Positions 12,067 to 44,481 of a stretch of DNA of 64,000 nucleotides are shown one piece after another. Each line of letters starts with the position of its first letter. Within the stretch, counting starts at the first letter, position 1. A program made the position numbers and the translations under genes. The notes beneath the pieces were generated by a model, which did not search any database, was not told where the DNA came from, and saw only the letters and a program-made list of their open reading frames with translations. The DNA comes from Trichobilharzia regenti (Eukaryota; Platyhelminthes; Trematoda; Strigeidida; Schistosomatidae): NCBI GenBank assembly GCA_944472135.2, contig OX235270.1, positions 57,603,267 to 57,667,266 on the forward strand, written 5' to 3'.

Positions 12067-12069
12067 AAA

Positions 12070-12809
12070 ATTTAAAATATCAAGTTTCTACCTAATTTAT
12101 TATTCAGACGTACTTGGAATTTGATGCAAACTACAAATATTGGGTTCCTAGACCGTATTTTCTTTGGGTGTACATCACAGATTTCAGTGCAAAAAGCTTG
12201 GGGAGCATTGCAGAAAGTGGAATAGCTATCTGCAGTCTGCCCTCAAAATATCTTTAATGTACGCAAAGATTCGGCAGTGCTCTTGAAGTCAATGCGAGCT
12301 GAGTCGCTGTATTTAAGCAGGTATTTAGTAAATCTTGGTAGCTGAACATTCTAACTCTACATTAAAACGGATGGCATGAAGGCAAATAAAAAATAGACTG
12401 ACTAATGAACGCATCTACTAACTAGAAACGACCAGTTTCGCACAGAAAATAAATTGTGGCTGTCTACTTAGCATTTACCCCTCTGAAATCTCAACTTGTT
12501 CTAATCCCAACCTTTTTTCTCTTAACCCTAATTTGATCCTGGCAACAATGAAATGTCAACGACAAACCTGGAGACCGGGTAAATCATAGTCAAACCAGAG
12601 AAACAGCATACCGATAAAAAGGTGTGGAAAAACGGTAAAGATATTTAATTCTACTTATTGTCAGTTTAAGATATGAGGAAAGGTTGTACTGAGGGTTATG
12701 CTAAAGACAGGCTGGGGATAGGTTAGGTAGCTAATTCTCTTCGTCAATCCTGCTGACCGTCCCAACGTCATTGGAGCATCGTTCCACTCGGTTTTTCCTC
12801 TTCAACTTT
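12070..12809. other. Unannotated intergenic stretch
   Basis: No gene or known element is seen. It ends with the ACTTT copy that forms the left target-site duplication of the Gypsy element. Confidence 0.5.
12805..12809. repeat. Left target-site duplication (ACTTT)
   Basis: ACTTT directly precedes the TG end of the left LTR and recurs at 15712-15716 directly after the CA end of the right LTR. A 5-bp duplication is normal for Ty3/Gypsy integrases. Confidence 0.8.
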
Positions 12810-13332
12810 TGTTATAACTGCAATGAATTAAGGTAAACCCCGTCGCCAATTTGTTATAACTGTAGGGAATTGAATGAAGACGTTTTCACCTTGCTCTGTC
12901 TGCGCCTGAACTAATCTGCCTATCTGCTTGTCGTACCTTCCGATTTAGTAAAGCACGCAAATATCAAAAGACAAAGGCTGGACTGTGACTGTGTATTGAA
13001 GTGCAACAACGACAAAGAAAGCCATGGTATTTATACATTTTACAACAATATGGACAGCTAACAGCATTTGAAATAATTGATCTTAATAGCCAATAACAAA
13101 GTGCGTGAGAGATGATAATATACCATATGTGCGAGATTGACAGTCAATAACAAAATGTGTGGGAATGATAATATACCATATATACAAGATTAACAGTCAC
13201 TACCAAAATGTGTGAGAATGATAATATACCATATATACAAGATTAACAGTTAATACCAAAATGTGTGAGAATGATAACATACCATATATGCAAGATTAAA
13301 CAGTCAATACCAAAATATGTGGGATCCTATCA
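12810..13332 (-). repeat. LTR (3' LTR of the element)
   Basis: It is 523 bp with TG...CA ends. It contains four to five near-tandem 53-54-bp sub-repeats between 13088 and 13320, each with a TGATAATATACCATAT-type core. The TGA at its element-side edge (13330-13332) is also the stop codon of the internal ORF. Confidence 0.9.
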
Positions 13333-15087
13333 CCTCTCCCCGTAAAGAGTGTAGGACTTGCTTTTTGGATCTATTTGAAAAGGTTTCGGAGCTCTTCTTT
13401 GTCGAGTTGACCTTTGCGTGGTACTGGATAGAGCGTGATCTGTGTGTCTGACACATAACTGTCCTTTTTCATTCGTACGATAATGCAGCAAGAATTTATC
13501 CAAAATTTCTTCTGTTGTTCCCTCCCCCTTCGCTTTTGCATAAGCACGCTTAAAGGTGTCGACGAAACGTTCAGTCTGTCCATTCGATTGGGGATGATAC
13601 GGGGGGCTACGAATATGCTGGATGCCAAACAGTTTGCAGCAACCAAGTTTGTCCTGGAAGACAGAAGCGTGCTTTTGACGACGGCGTTGCAAGAGAGATT
13701 GATCAGATACATCTCCGGGAACAACGTTGTGTGGTGAAGACGAAACATTAGAGCATACTGAATTTAATGGTACATTAAAGATATGGAGCTTGTCTAACCA
13801 GTCAAGACCAAGCAAATTCAAATCATGGTAGTTTGTAACGTAACATACACCATTGAAGTGATGCTCACCAAACTGAACCTGGCAATTTATCTCACCCACG
13901 AGTTTCAGTATATCTCCAGAGACATTCTTGGCGACATGCTCGGTCGGCAGAATCTGTGGGCAACCAAGTTTGCGCCACGTAGTTCGGGAAATTACGGTGA
14001 TATCTGATGCCGTATCCAACTGAAGACGAATACGTTTGCCGTTAATATCTAGTGTTATGTACTTACGTTTGCTGGCGAACTCGACTTTGGAAGTTGTGAA
14101 AACGGTCTGTACTCGAGGAGATTGTTTCGGCTTGAAACGACTACTTCTGTTCCTCACCGAAGAATTTTTCTGCGGTGTACAGTAACCCTCCTTATGTCCA
14201 AAACGGTGACAATTACGGCATTTATGCTTCTTGAAAGGACAGAACTTGACAAAATGCCACGAACCACAGTGCCAGCACACTGAAGGAGGTTTAGCTGAAT
14301 TTTGAGACTGACGTTCTGTGTGCTTAACGGTGATCGGAGGACTTTTCACTGTGTTAATCGAACCAAATTCAGACGACTGTCGTTTGCACTCCACCATAGC
14401 AGTATCGTGCTTCAAGTTGATTAAACGTAGGCATTCTGCTGTCACCATTTGTAAAGTCATTTTCGGGTCTTGTTCCACAAGTGACAGAAGTCGAGTTCGT
14501 ATGTCAGTATCTTCTGGGTTCTTCAACCCACAAATAAAAATCAAACACTTGAACTGATCTGATGTCATTTCGTGTGGTTTGAACCTTTCACATTCCTTGT
14601 TCACTTTGCCAGCGTAAGTCACATAATCATCGGAAGGCATTTTTGTCAACTGAAAACATTGATACCGAATATTAAACATGGATGACTGTTCACCAAAGAT
14701 TTGTGATAAAACGGTGACTGTCTCATCGAATGATAACTCACGTGGGTTCTTAGGCAGAATGAAGTTAACATATCTGTTGTGCTCAACAGTACCAAGTTTT
14801 CTTAGTAACAATCGGACTTTGGCAGCATCATCAAACATGTAGCATTCAATACGGAAAACGTCTTCGTAACGATTGAACCATGCATCAAATACGAGACCAG
14901 ATATTGGGTCGTAGTTGAACTCACTGATGGAATTTGAGATGCTTTCATATTTGTCAGAATGAGATGTTGATGGAACTTGAATGGACAGCTTCTGAGTGAG
15001 AGCTTCGATTAATTTTAGTTGAGCTGCTTCATTCTGAACTTGCTGCTGCTGCAAGATAGATTTGAGATCGTCCAGAGAGATAGACAT
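13330..15087 (-). CDS. Gag-protease-integrase-tail fusion ORF of a deleted Gypsy element
   Basis: The ORF has 585 codons and starts at the ATG at 15087, 79 bp inside the upstream LTR. Residues 1-260 are a Gag-like region. About residues 270-305 hold two zinc knuckles: C-W-H-C...H...C and the canonical C-R-N-C-H-R-F-G-H-K-E-G-Y-C. Near residue 355 is the aspartic protease motif L-D-T-A-S-D-I-T-V-I-S and near 430 its L-L-G-L-D-W-L partner. About 40 residues later the frame jumps straight to an integrase C-terminal part (P-P-Y-H-P-Q-S-N-G-Q-T-E-R-F). RT, RNase H and the integrase DD residues are gone, yet the frame stays open. It could supply structural Gag and protease but not replicate itself. 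The deletion sits near codon 475-485. Confidence 0.9.
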   Translation of the reverse strand: MSISLDDLKSILQQQQVQNEAAQLKLIEALTQKLSIQVPSTSHSDKYESISNSISEFNYDPISGLVFDAWFNRYEDVFRIECYMFDDAAKVRLLLRKLGTVEHNRYVNFILPKNPRELSFDETVTVLSQIFGEQSSMFNIRYQCFQLTKMPSDDYVTYAGKVNKECERFKPHEMTSDQFKCLIFICGLKNPEDTDIRTRLLSLVEQDPKMTLQMVTAECLRLINLKHDTAMVECKRQSSEFGSINTVKSPPITVKHTERQSQNSAKPPSVCWHCGSWHFVKFCPFKKHKCRNCHRFGHKEGYCTPQKNSSVRNRSSRFKPKQSPRVQTVFTTSKVEFASKRKYITLDINGKRIRLQLDTASDITVISRTTWRKLGCPQILPTEHVAKNVSGDILKLVGEINCQVQFGEHHFNGVCYVTNYHDLNLLGLDWLDKLHIFNVPLNSVCSNVSSSPHNVVPGDVSDQSLLQRRRQKHASVFQDKLGCCKLFGIQHIRSPPYHPQSNGQTERFVDTFKRAYAKAKGEGTTEEILDKFLLHYRTNEKGQLCVRHTDHALSSTTQRSTRQRRAPKPFQIDPKSKSYTLYGER

Positions 15088-15165
15088 TGTAATTGGGTTG
15101 TAATTAACACAGTCAAAAATGTTATATAGCTGCGCTGAACAGAATAAAAACTGTCGTCGTTTGCT

Positions 15166-15711
15166 TGCTATAACTGCAATGAATTAAGGTATATAACTGC
15201 AATGAATTAAGGTAAACCCCGTCGCCAATTTGTTATAACTGTAGGGAATTGAATGAAGACGTTTTCACCTTGCTCTGTCTGCGCCTGAACTAATCTGCCT
15301 ATCTGCTTGTCGTACCTTCCGATTTAGTAAAGCACGCAAATATCAAAAGACAAAGGCTGGACTGTGACTGTGTATTGAAGTGCAACAACGACAAAGAAAG
15401 CCATGGTATTTATACATTTTACAACAATATGGACAGCTAACAGCATTTGAAATAATTGATCTTAATAGCCAATAACAAAGTGCGTGAGAGATGATAATAT
15501 ACCATATGTGCGAGATTGACAGTCAACAACAAAATGTGTGGGAATGATAATATACCATATATGCAAGATTAACAGTCACTACCAAAATGTGTGAGAATGA
15601 TAATATACCATATATACAAGATTAACAGTCAATACCAAAATGTGTGAGAATGATAACATACCATATATGCAAGATTAAACAGTCAATACCAAAATATGTG
15701 GGATCCTATCA
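15166..15711 (-). repeat. LTR (5' LTR of the element) with a 23-bp duplication
   Basis: It is 546 bp against 523 bp for its partner. The whole length difference is one tandem duplication of TATAACTGCAATGAATTAAG plus three bases near its left end (about 15169-15214). Otherwise it is nearly identical to 12810-13332. Confidence 0.9.
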
Positions 15712-15716
15712 ACTTT
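15712..15716. repeat. Right target-site duplication (ACTTT)
   Basis: It matches 12805-12809 and confirms the element boundaries. Confidence 0.8.
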
Positions 15717-16233
15717 ACCAAGCGTGCCATCAGTTATAGCGTCACAAGCTGGAAAATTTTATTCGCTTGATTATCTCTAGGTTACGCAATTTTTCTGGTC
15801 ATGCATTGAGTCGTTGTAACTCAACATCATCAGAATTTCGAACCCGATTGTATCTGCTCCATCTCCTTACCACAAAGAGATTTTCAGATACTCATATGCG
15901 TTTATCGAGCAACACGAATATCTGGTTTATGTATGAGAATTCATTCAGGTAATTTCTGCTCTATATCTCGATGGGCTGAATGAGTCTCCGTTGCAATGTC
16001 TATTCATCTCTACCTAAACAGTAAAATCAACACACAATATTCAGCATACATGAACATGCCAAACACTACTTTGGCAGCAAATTCACACCCTCGTTCGCTA
16101 GCTAACTACAAATTCAAAGAATTCAACAAAGTTGAATTGTTTCGTTGAACCAACTCCTATTTCCAAAATCTGGTCTATGATTTCTTGATTTACTTATTAT
16201 CACACCTAGATGATAAAACACATTGAATAGAAG
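15717..16233. other. Intergenic spacer between two LTR elements
   Basis: I find no gene or repeat that I recognise in these bases. Confidence 0.5.
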
Positions 16234-16564
16234 TGTAAGGACAGAAGACAAGATTCCGGCAACAGATAGTTTATTAAGGAAATGAACACGTATTTATATA
16301 TGTTTCATGTACATTATTATAGATTATTTAAACAAACAAACACAGTCTTCTGATTGGTTGTTTCTCACAGAGAGTTAACCTTGCATTTCTTCGTGACTGT
16401 GTTCTTGAATGGCAGATCATCTATATGTTAACTGTATCCGCCTACGCAGTCTGCTATGGTTGGTTGTTGAATCAGTCTCGTCCATATTTTCTCACGACCA
16501 ACATTGGGGACATAAACATTGACGTAAATTAATGTCCACCAATTTGGCTAGCAGCCTGCTCTCA
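16234..16564 (-). repeat. LTR (3' LTR)
   Basis: It is 331 bp with TG...CA ends. It is nearly identical to 19732-20062 except in the first 40 bases, where about eight differences cluster. Confidence 0.85.
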
Positions 16565-16692
16565 CCACACTCGTCCCCCGTCAAATAGTTGAGACTAGAG
16601 TCGGCTTGATCTTCTTGGTGCGGGTGTTATCGATGGCTTGTCTCACTGTATCCATTTCTGGAGCTCGCTGACGCTCATGCGCTTCTCTCTGT

Positions 16693-17301
16693 TTACATTT
16701 TTGATGGTGTATACATGACCCGTCTCGCGGTGACCGCGTGTTGTCCTTCCCACTTTGGCAGCATTTTTTGCGACTCTGGCACGTATCCGCCGGTGTCTCG
16801 CCTATCTCTACATTTCACGTGATCTCCGATCCCGAATGTGGGGTCCTTCCCCCTTTCCCTCAATTCGGCTTTCACAGCGTCCACTTTCTGTTTTCGCCTA
16901 ACGTTGTTGATGGCTTCTTTCCACTCCGTCCGCCATCTCGTCATACTCCAATGTTGATGGAGGGGCTAGGTCTTGTTATGTATCGGTAGTCTTGGTCTTC
17001 TCCCATACATCAGCCGAAACGGTGCTTTCTTCGTCGTTTCTTGCGCGGACGCACGATATGCTAGCAGAATAAGTGGAAGATCTGTCCCCCAGTTACTGCC
17101 CTTTGTGGTCAGCCACTCTTTCATTGTGCGGTTATTTCTCTCAGTCAACCCGTTCGTTTGTGGATGATACGGCGTTGTTCTAATTTTCTTGATACCTAAC
17201 TCTTGCAACCGAACTCTGAACTTTTCGCTTCCAAAACACGGACCTTGGTCTGTTAGTATCGCTTTTGGCACACCGTGGTTTGCAACGATATGTCGAACCA
17301 C
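16693..17301 (-). pseudogene. Integrase remnant of the Gypsy element
   Basis: The segment 16966-17301 shows I-L-T-D-Q-G-P-C-F-G-S (second catalytic Asp), then T-T-P-Y-H-P-Q-T-N-G-L-T-E-R-N-N (catalytic Glu) and L-L-A-Y-R-A-S. The segment 16693-16944 is the C-terminal tail with a G-D-H-V-K-C...W-E-G chromo/SH3-like part, in another frame. The N-terminal HHCC zinc domain and the first catalytic Asp are absent. The RNase H end and integrase core lie only about 130 bp apart, so a deletion removed them. Confidence 0.8.
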
Positions 17302-17439
17302 TGCTTCTGTGACCGTTTTTGCGCGCTAATCAGGGATCGTGACTGCGTCTAGCCATCCTGGAACATGAGAGATCGTGAAATCATACTGTTGCAGGCGCAA
17401 CATCCACCGTGACCACTCCCCATGTGAGTGTCTGGAGGT

Positions 17440-17748
17440 TCACAGCCACTGCAACGGCTTATGATCAATCCCTCCGTGGAACCGTTGACCAAATAAATGG
17501 AGTCTCCATTTGTCTAGCGCCCACACAATCTCAAAACACCCCTTCTCAATTGTTGAATACTTCTGTTCCGTGTGCGTTAAAACACGGCTGGAGTATTCGA
17601 CGACTCCGCCACCCTGTCTGAGTAATGCGCCTATCCCGTAATCGCTAGGATCGGTAGACACTATAAACGGCACTCCCGGCACCGTTAGTCGCAGCGTCAT
17701 TCTCTGGTGATCCATCAACTGATTGATGCGGTCAAATACCCTCTGCAA
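17440..17748 (-). pseudogene. RNase H remnant of the Gypsy element
   Basis: The translation shows F-I-V-S-T-D-P-S-D-Y-G-I-G-A-L-L, V-V-E-Y-S-S-R-V-L-T, E-K-Y and D-H-K-P-L-Q-W-L, the signature of Ty3/Gypsy RNase H, which degrades the RNA strand of the RNA/DNA hybrid. A stop follows the QWL and the frame then continues toward V-P-G-W-L-D. Confidence 0.8.
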
Positions 17749-17812
17749 GTGTTTTGACCGGACAAACTTTGACTCACCCAGTAAAGCGGAGCTGCTACTT
17801 TGTTGAAGCTTT

Positions 17813-18561
17813 TCACGAATCGACTGTAGAACGCTGCTCTCCCCAAAACTGTCTTAATTTCCTTTTCGAATTCGGGGGTTCAATGGACTTGATTGTTATG
17901 ATTATTTCCGGCAACGGTGTTATCTCGCCATTTCCCACCTTACGACTCAAAAGTGTAACGTTCTTCTTGGCAATATGAGATTTCTGCTTGTTGATGCGTA
18001 GATCGAATTCATCGATGCGCCTTAGGACCGCCTCTACATGCTTTACGTGGTCAGTCTCGCTCGCACTGCATATCACTAGATCATCTCCACAAACTTCGAC
18101 GTTCCTCAAATTCTTCAGCAGCGACGTCATTAAAACGGAGCACCTGCCAATCCAAAAGGCATGCATTTAAACCGATACTGTTTTTGTCCCACAATGAAGG
18201 CCGTCTTATCTTTACCTCCTCGTTCTATTGACTGTCGCCAGTGCCCCGATCGCAGATATAAGACTGTGAACAGCTTCGCACTTTGTAATTGATCTAAATT
18301 TTCTGCTGTTGTTCTCATCGCGCACGGTCTCAGCTCTGTTGTACTGCTCAATTGTCGGAAATCAACACAAAGTCTGTATTTCCCGTTGCTTCTCTTCACC
18401 AATACCACTAGATGACTACATGGACTATCGGCTTCTTCAATAATGTCATCCCTCAACATCTCTTCAACCTGTCCTGCAACCTCGCTTTCTAAGTGACACG
18501 GGGCTCTTCGAGAAACAAATGGTCTCACTTTTTCGCTTGTCACTGGAAGTTCGTGTCTCAC
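17813..18561 (-). pseudogene. Reverse transcriptase remnant of the Gypsy element (two frames)
   Basis: The segment 18130-18561 carries the RT fingers and palm start: V-V-L-V-K-R-S-N-G-K-Y-R-L-C-V-D-F-R-Q-L, then F-K-C-M-P-F-G-L-A-G-A-P-F. The segment 17813-18166 carries the active-site strand as C-G-D-D-L-V-I (normally Y/F-x-D-D) and the thumb. The two halves are in different frames, joined by a frameshift in 18130-18166. In the first half the usual L-D-L-x-S-G-Y-x-Q block reads L-Y-L-R-S-G-H, so a catalytic Asp is lost. Confidence 0.82.
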
Positions 18562-18731
18562 TCTATCACAGTAACCTTACGGATCTCCTTCTCCAGTGAA
18601 AAGATGGTCGTATTTGCTAAGTAACTTTGCTACACTTTGGACTTTCGACGCCGTTATCCCTGCTACCTCACTATTCTCGTGCATGCTGAAATAACCATAC
18701 TTTGGAGCGACAACTTTTTTCTTCATGTTAA

Positions 18732-19145
18732 TCACTGCATCCACTTTTCGCAAAAATGTGCCTCAAGGACTGTTCGGCGCAGTGGGAAGGTCACACTATC
18801 CTTCCCAATTCTAACCCTGTAGTCTGACACTCCCTCGATTCTCAACACCCGACCCCCCACCGACTGCAATGTCAACGAACACGGACTTAAACTCTCACAT
18901 AGACTCCTATCTACGAGTGAGACTGCTGCCCCTTTGTCAATTAAACACGCCAATTCGCGGTCATTTACACATAACTTCGAATGTATCGCCCCCTTCTCCA
19001 TCGCCCCTATTACCTCAAGCCTCGGAACACAGGAAGAAGACACAGTAAATCTTTTAAAACTTCTTCTTTGTCGTCTCTCCGGACAGCGGTTTCTCCATCG
19101 GCCCAGTTTACCACATGCGAAACATCGGTCTCTCCGCACGCTCAA
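18732..19145 (-). pseudogene. Zinc knuckle and protease remnant of the Gypsy element
   Basis: C-F-A-C-G-K-L-G-R-W-R-N-R-C is a CCHC knuckle in which the His position has become Arg. About 60 residues later L-I-D-K-G-A-A-V-S-L-V is an aspartic protease active site in which the usual DTG has become DKG. Both changes predict loss of function. Confidence 0.75.
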
Positions 19146-19377
19146 TCTCAGCGTGGCTACCTCACGTTGCAGCTCTTATTCGCTTGGTTTTGGTTGCTTT
19201 ATAATGGCTACAGTTGTGCTCAGCAGCTGTCTGGTCACCTCCGCCCGCTCACTAGTATCCATAGGCTGCGCTGCGTTAAAAAGTTATAATCGCTGAGAAA
19301 TGTGGCCTGGGAGACTCGATGAATTGGGAGCCCAGTAACTGCGCCTCTGATTCCTTATCCACAGTGGGAAGCTTACG

Positions 19378-19715
19378 TCAAAGTACATTAGTAAATTTCA
19401 CCACAATAATGAAAGGGTCTCCATCAGGTCCCAGCTTCGTTGAACGGAACTGCTGCGTTGCTGGCTGTCTTTCTGTTGCGCTGTCGAACTCCGGCACCAA
19501 TTGTTCAACCAATGTCCTCCAAGACTCTGTGCTATCTGACCTTTCTACGCTGTCATATGCCGCTTTCGCTTGGCCTCTCAACAGCATCCCCAGCACAGCC
19601 GCCTTCGCCGCCTGTTCCTAGACACCCACCAACTCACAAACGGAATCGAAGTCACGTAAAAAACTCCATGTCTCCTTCATCAAACGCAGTTGGCCATGGG
19701 ATCTTCATTGTTCGG
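19378..19715 (-). pseudogene. Gag remnant of the Gypsy element
   Basis: A minus-strand ATG about 24 bp after the 5' LTR opens a frame that breaks after roughly 16 codons. It resumes as M-L-L-R-G-Q-A-K-A-A-Y and W-R-T-L-V-E-Q-L-V-P-E-F (19378-19596), a helical Gag capsid-like stretch. At least one frameshift and one stop intervene. Confidence 0.6.
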
Positions 19716-19731
19716 AGGTAGTGACACCAAT

Positions 19732-20062
19732 TGTAACAACAGAGGACAAGGGCCAGGCAACAGATCGTTTATTAAGGAAATGAACACGTATTTATATATG
19801 TTTCATGTACATTATTATAGATTATTTAAACAAACAAACACAGTCTTCTGATTGGTTGTTTCTCACAGAGAGTTAACCTTGCATTTCTTCGTGACTGTGT
19901 TCTTGAATGGCAGATCATCTATATGTTAACTGTATCCGCCTACGCAGTCTGCTATGGTTGGTTGTTGAATCAGTCTCGTTCATATTTTCTCACGACCAAC
20001 ATTGGGGACATAAACATTGACGTAAATTAATGTCCACCAATTTGGCTAGCAGCCTGCTCTCA
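19732..20062 (-). repeat. LTR (5' LTR)
   Basis: It is 331 bp and the partner of 16234-16564. Its outer edge at 20062 lies only 22 bp from the possible splice donor of the candidate exon at 20084-20433. Confidence 0.85.
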
Positions 20063-20083
20063 TCGTCGAAGGACAGTATTTAC

Positions 20084-20433
20084 CGTAAGTTGGCAGGACA
20101 TTCAAGTGTATCACTACTGTAGAAAATGGGATCTATAAATCCTATCACGGATCCGGAAACGCTGTGACGCTTACTTGCAATAATCGTCACCAAATGTGAC
20201 GTCTTAATTTTCAGAATTCGGAAATCTTTTTTGCCCTTATTTCCTATGACAGAAGTCCAGCTTATGAATACTTCGCCACAGATGGAATTAGTATTTCGAT
20301 ATTCTGAAGCGAGTACACACATTACCAGTTTCAAGATGTTTTTAGCTATAATAAGTGAAGTGTGCAGGAATTTTCCGGTGGCTTCTATGGTCTGAGTAAG
20401 ACTGGGCATGCGGTTAGTTAGGTTGGCCTCAAA
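20084..20433 (-). CDS. Candidate orphan exon, function unknown
   Basis: On the minus strand an open frame of about 116 codons is bracketed by a pyrimidine-rich GTTTTTCTAG acceptor (ending just right of 20433) and a GTAAAT donor just left of 20084. An in-frame ATG lies at 20409. The product would contain C-G-E-V-F-I-S-W-T-S-V-I and G-S-V-I-G-F-I-D-P-I-F segments. I do not recognise the family and cannot find its other exons, so it may equally be a chance open frame of a decayed element. There is no signal peptide or clear membrane segment. Confidence 0.25.
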
Positions 20434-21979
20434 CTAGAAAAACTGCCGTCTGGTATTAAGACCAGTTTGATCTGGCCAACAACCGCTATTGGCTGTCAGT
20501 GTTATTCCGCTACTTATTTCAGTCACTCAGTAGTATACGGTGCTCCCTGTTTATACTTGGTTTCCTGATTGCCATTTATGGCATAGTTTCCATTCTTCCT
20601 TATGTCAAGTTTAATAAAACTTTGACTTACTGTCCTAATAAATTCACACATTCTCTCCCGGTACTTCTAAGGATGGCTAGGTAATTTGTGATTGTTTTAC
20701 GTCTTGTTATCTCTTATCCACTGTCAGTGTGGTACTCATCAATCGGTTTCCACGCTATCGGTCGCCTGGTGTGTACTGTGTGATGTCACTTGAATGTCTC
20801 TTTAGAGTATTTCAAATCCACCTCCACTCCATTCTACACAACAGCTCGGCAATTATTTACTAACGAGCTCCTTGCGTGACAAAGTCCTTTGAAGCAAATC
20901 CTCTCAAGTCAGCCATTTGATCTTCAGTGTCGAGTCGGCGAAGACAGTTTTAAGTTTATTAGAAGTGATTTTAAGTTAGGTGCGCCAGGTATGTGGACTT
21001 CACAGTCGCATGGCTTGACATTAGTATTGGACGTTCAGATCCTATTTGCCGTACTGACTGCAACAGGTCCTTACTTTTATCTCAAATTGATGCACGCTTT
21101 TCTCTGTTCCTCCACTTCATATCCATTGGAGTCAGAATCCTAAATGGTGCCTGGCTGAGTGAATTTTTACAACGAATGGTGGTTGGTCTTAGTCACTGCT
21201 GGTTATATGTCTTCATCTTGACTGTCTTGTCTCTTGGTCATTTGCTAACCTCTTGCTTTTCGCCTGTAAATCTTCTGGTTTGTGAAATATGTGACAGCAA
21301 ATAGCTATGAAATCCAGATCTCCATTTGCAACTCAACATACGCATGTTCTCCTACTTTTGAAGCTCTTCAGGTTGATACACTGCATCATAATCATGAAGG
21401 TACTCGGTGATGGTTGGCAGTCTTACCTTATTTCTGTCTTCCTTTCAAATGCATCTCTGAGTTGTCCACTATGAATCCTTTGACAACAAGGCATCATTAT
21501 AGAGCCACAAAAGTGGGTCCATAAATGTATGTGGCAGTTTCTTACGTACTTCGAGTTTGACGCTTTAGAATGCCCATTCAAAAGGCAACGGACTGGAGGT
21601 GGGGAGTTGACTTATATTTCACGCTCTGTTCGATAAAGGTGTACAGCACTTTATCACACTGGTCGGTCCAAATGGTATGTGAGAAAGCCAAAACAGTCCC
21701 CTTTTGCTAACTGAGACTTCTTTGGATATGCTACAGGAGGTCTAGATGCGAAAAGTGGACCTTTTGTGCCCCTCTGGTGTGTTTATTTGTGGTTCACCGA
21801 AGATAGAAAGTGAAATATGTTTCATACTTCATCATTGATATGTCACGCCAACTTGTGTGCTGTATGCGATGCGACGTCTTGTCGCTTGAAATCGGTTGGC
21901 ATTGTTTACTCAAAGTGTGCACTTCAGTATCTCTGAGCGCAATTTAACTGGTCAAGGTCGTGCTGTCATTTGCTGTTTC
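20434..21979. other. Intergenic region upstream of AFG3L2
   Basis: No recognisable gene or repeat is seen. Short hydrophobic frames at 20499-20684 and 20889-21304 overlap in several phases and lack supporting motifs. The promoter of the downstream gene should lie in the last part, but I cannot identify a TATA box or start site with confidence. Confidence 0.45.

Positions 21980-44481
<22,502 letters not shown>

Larger units (their letters stand above)
12810..15711 (-). mobile_element. Young Ty3/Gypsy element with internal deletion
   Basis: Two LTRs (12810-13332 and 15166-15711), both with TG...CA ends, enclose one open frame on the minus strand. Apart from one 23-bp tandem duplication the LTRs differ at only about three positions in 523, so insertion is recent. 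A purine tract GGGGAGAGG (minus strand, complement of 13333-13341) abuts the downstream LTR, as expected of a polypurine tract. I see no TGG-type primer-binding site next to the upstream LTR. At 2.9 kb the element is far shorter than a full Gypsy element because RT, RNase H and most of integrase are absent, so it depends on enzymes supplied in trans. Confidence 0.9.
16234..20062 (-). mobile_element. Degenerate Ty3/Gypsy element with 331-bp LTRs
   Basis: LTRs at 16234-16564 and 19732-20062 enclose, on the minus strand, remnants in the order Gag, zinc knuckle, protease, RT, RNase H, integrase. That is the normal Gypsy order. Next to the upstream LTR (complement of about 19722-19729) is TGGTGTCA, which fits the 3' end of a eukaryotic tRNA-Leu and is a plausible primer-binding site after a 2-base spacer. 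A G-rich tract lies beside the other LTR (complement of about 16565-16580). No target duplication is visible: AGAAG precedes one LTR while TCGTC follows the other. Multiple frameshifts and a missing RNase H-integrase junction make it non-functional. Confidence 0.88.

Noticed and set aside
15141..15165. Primer-binding site next to the 5' LTR of the young Gypsy element
   Set aside because: No TGG-starting tRNA-complementary stretch is present there.
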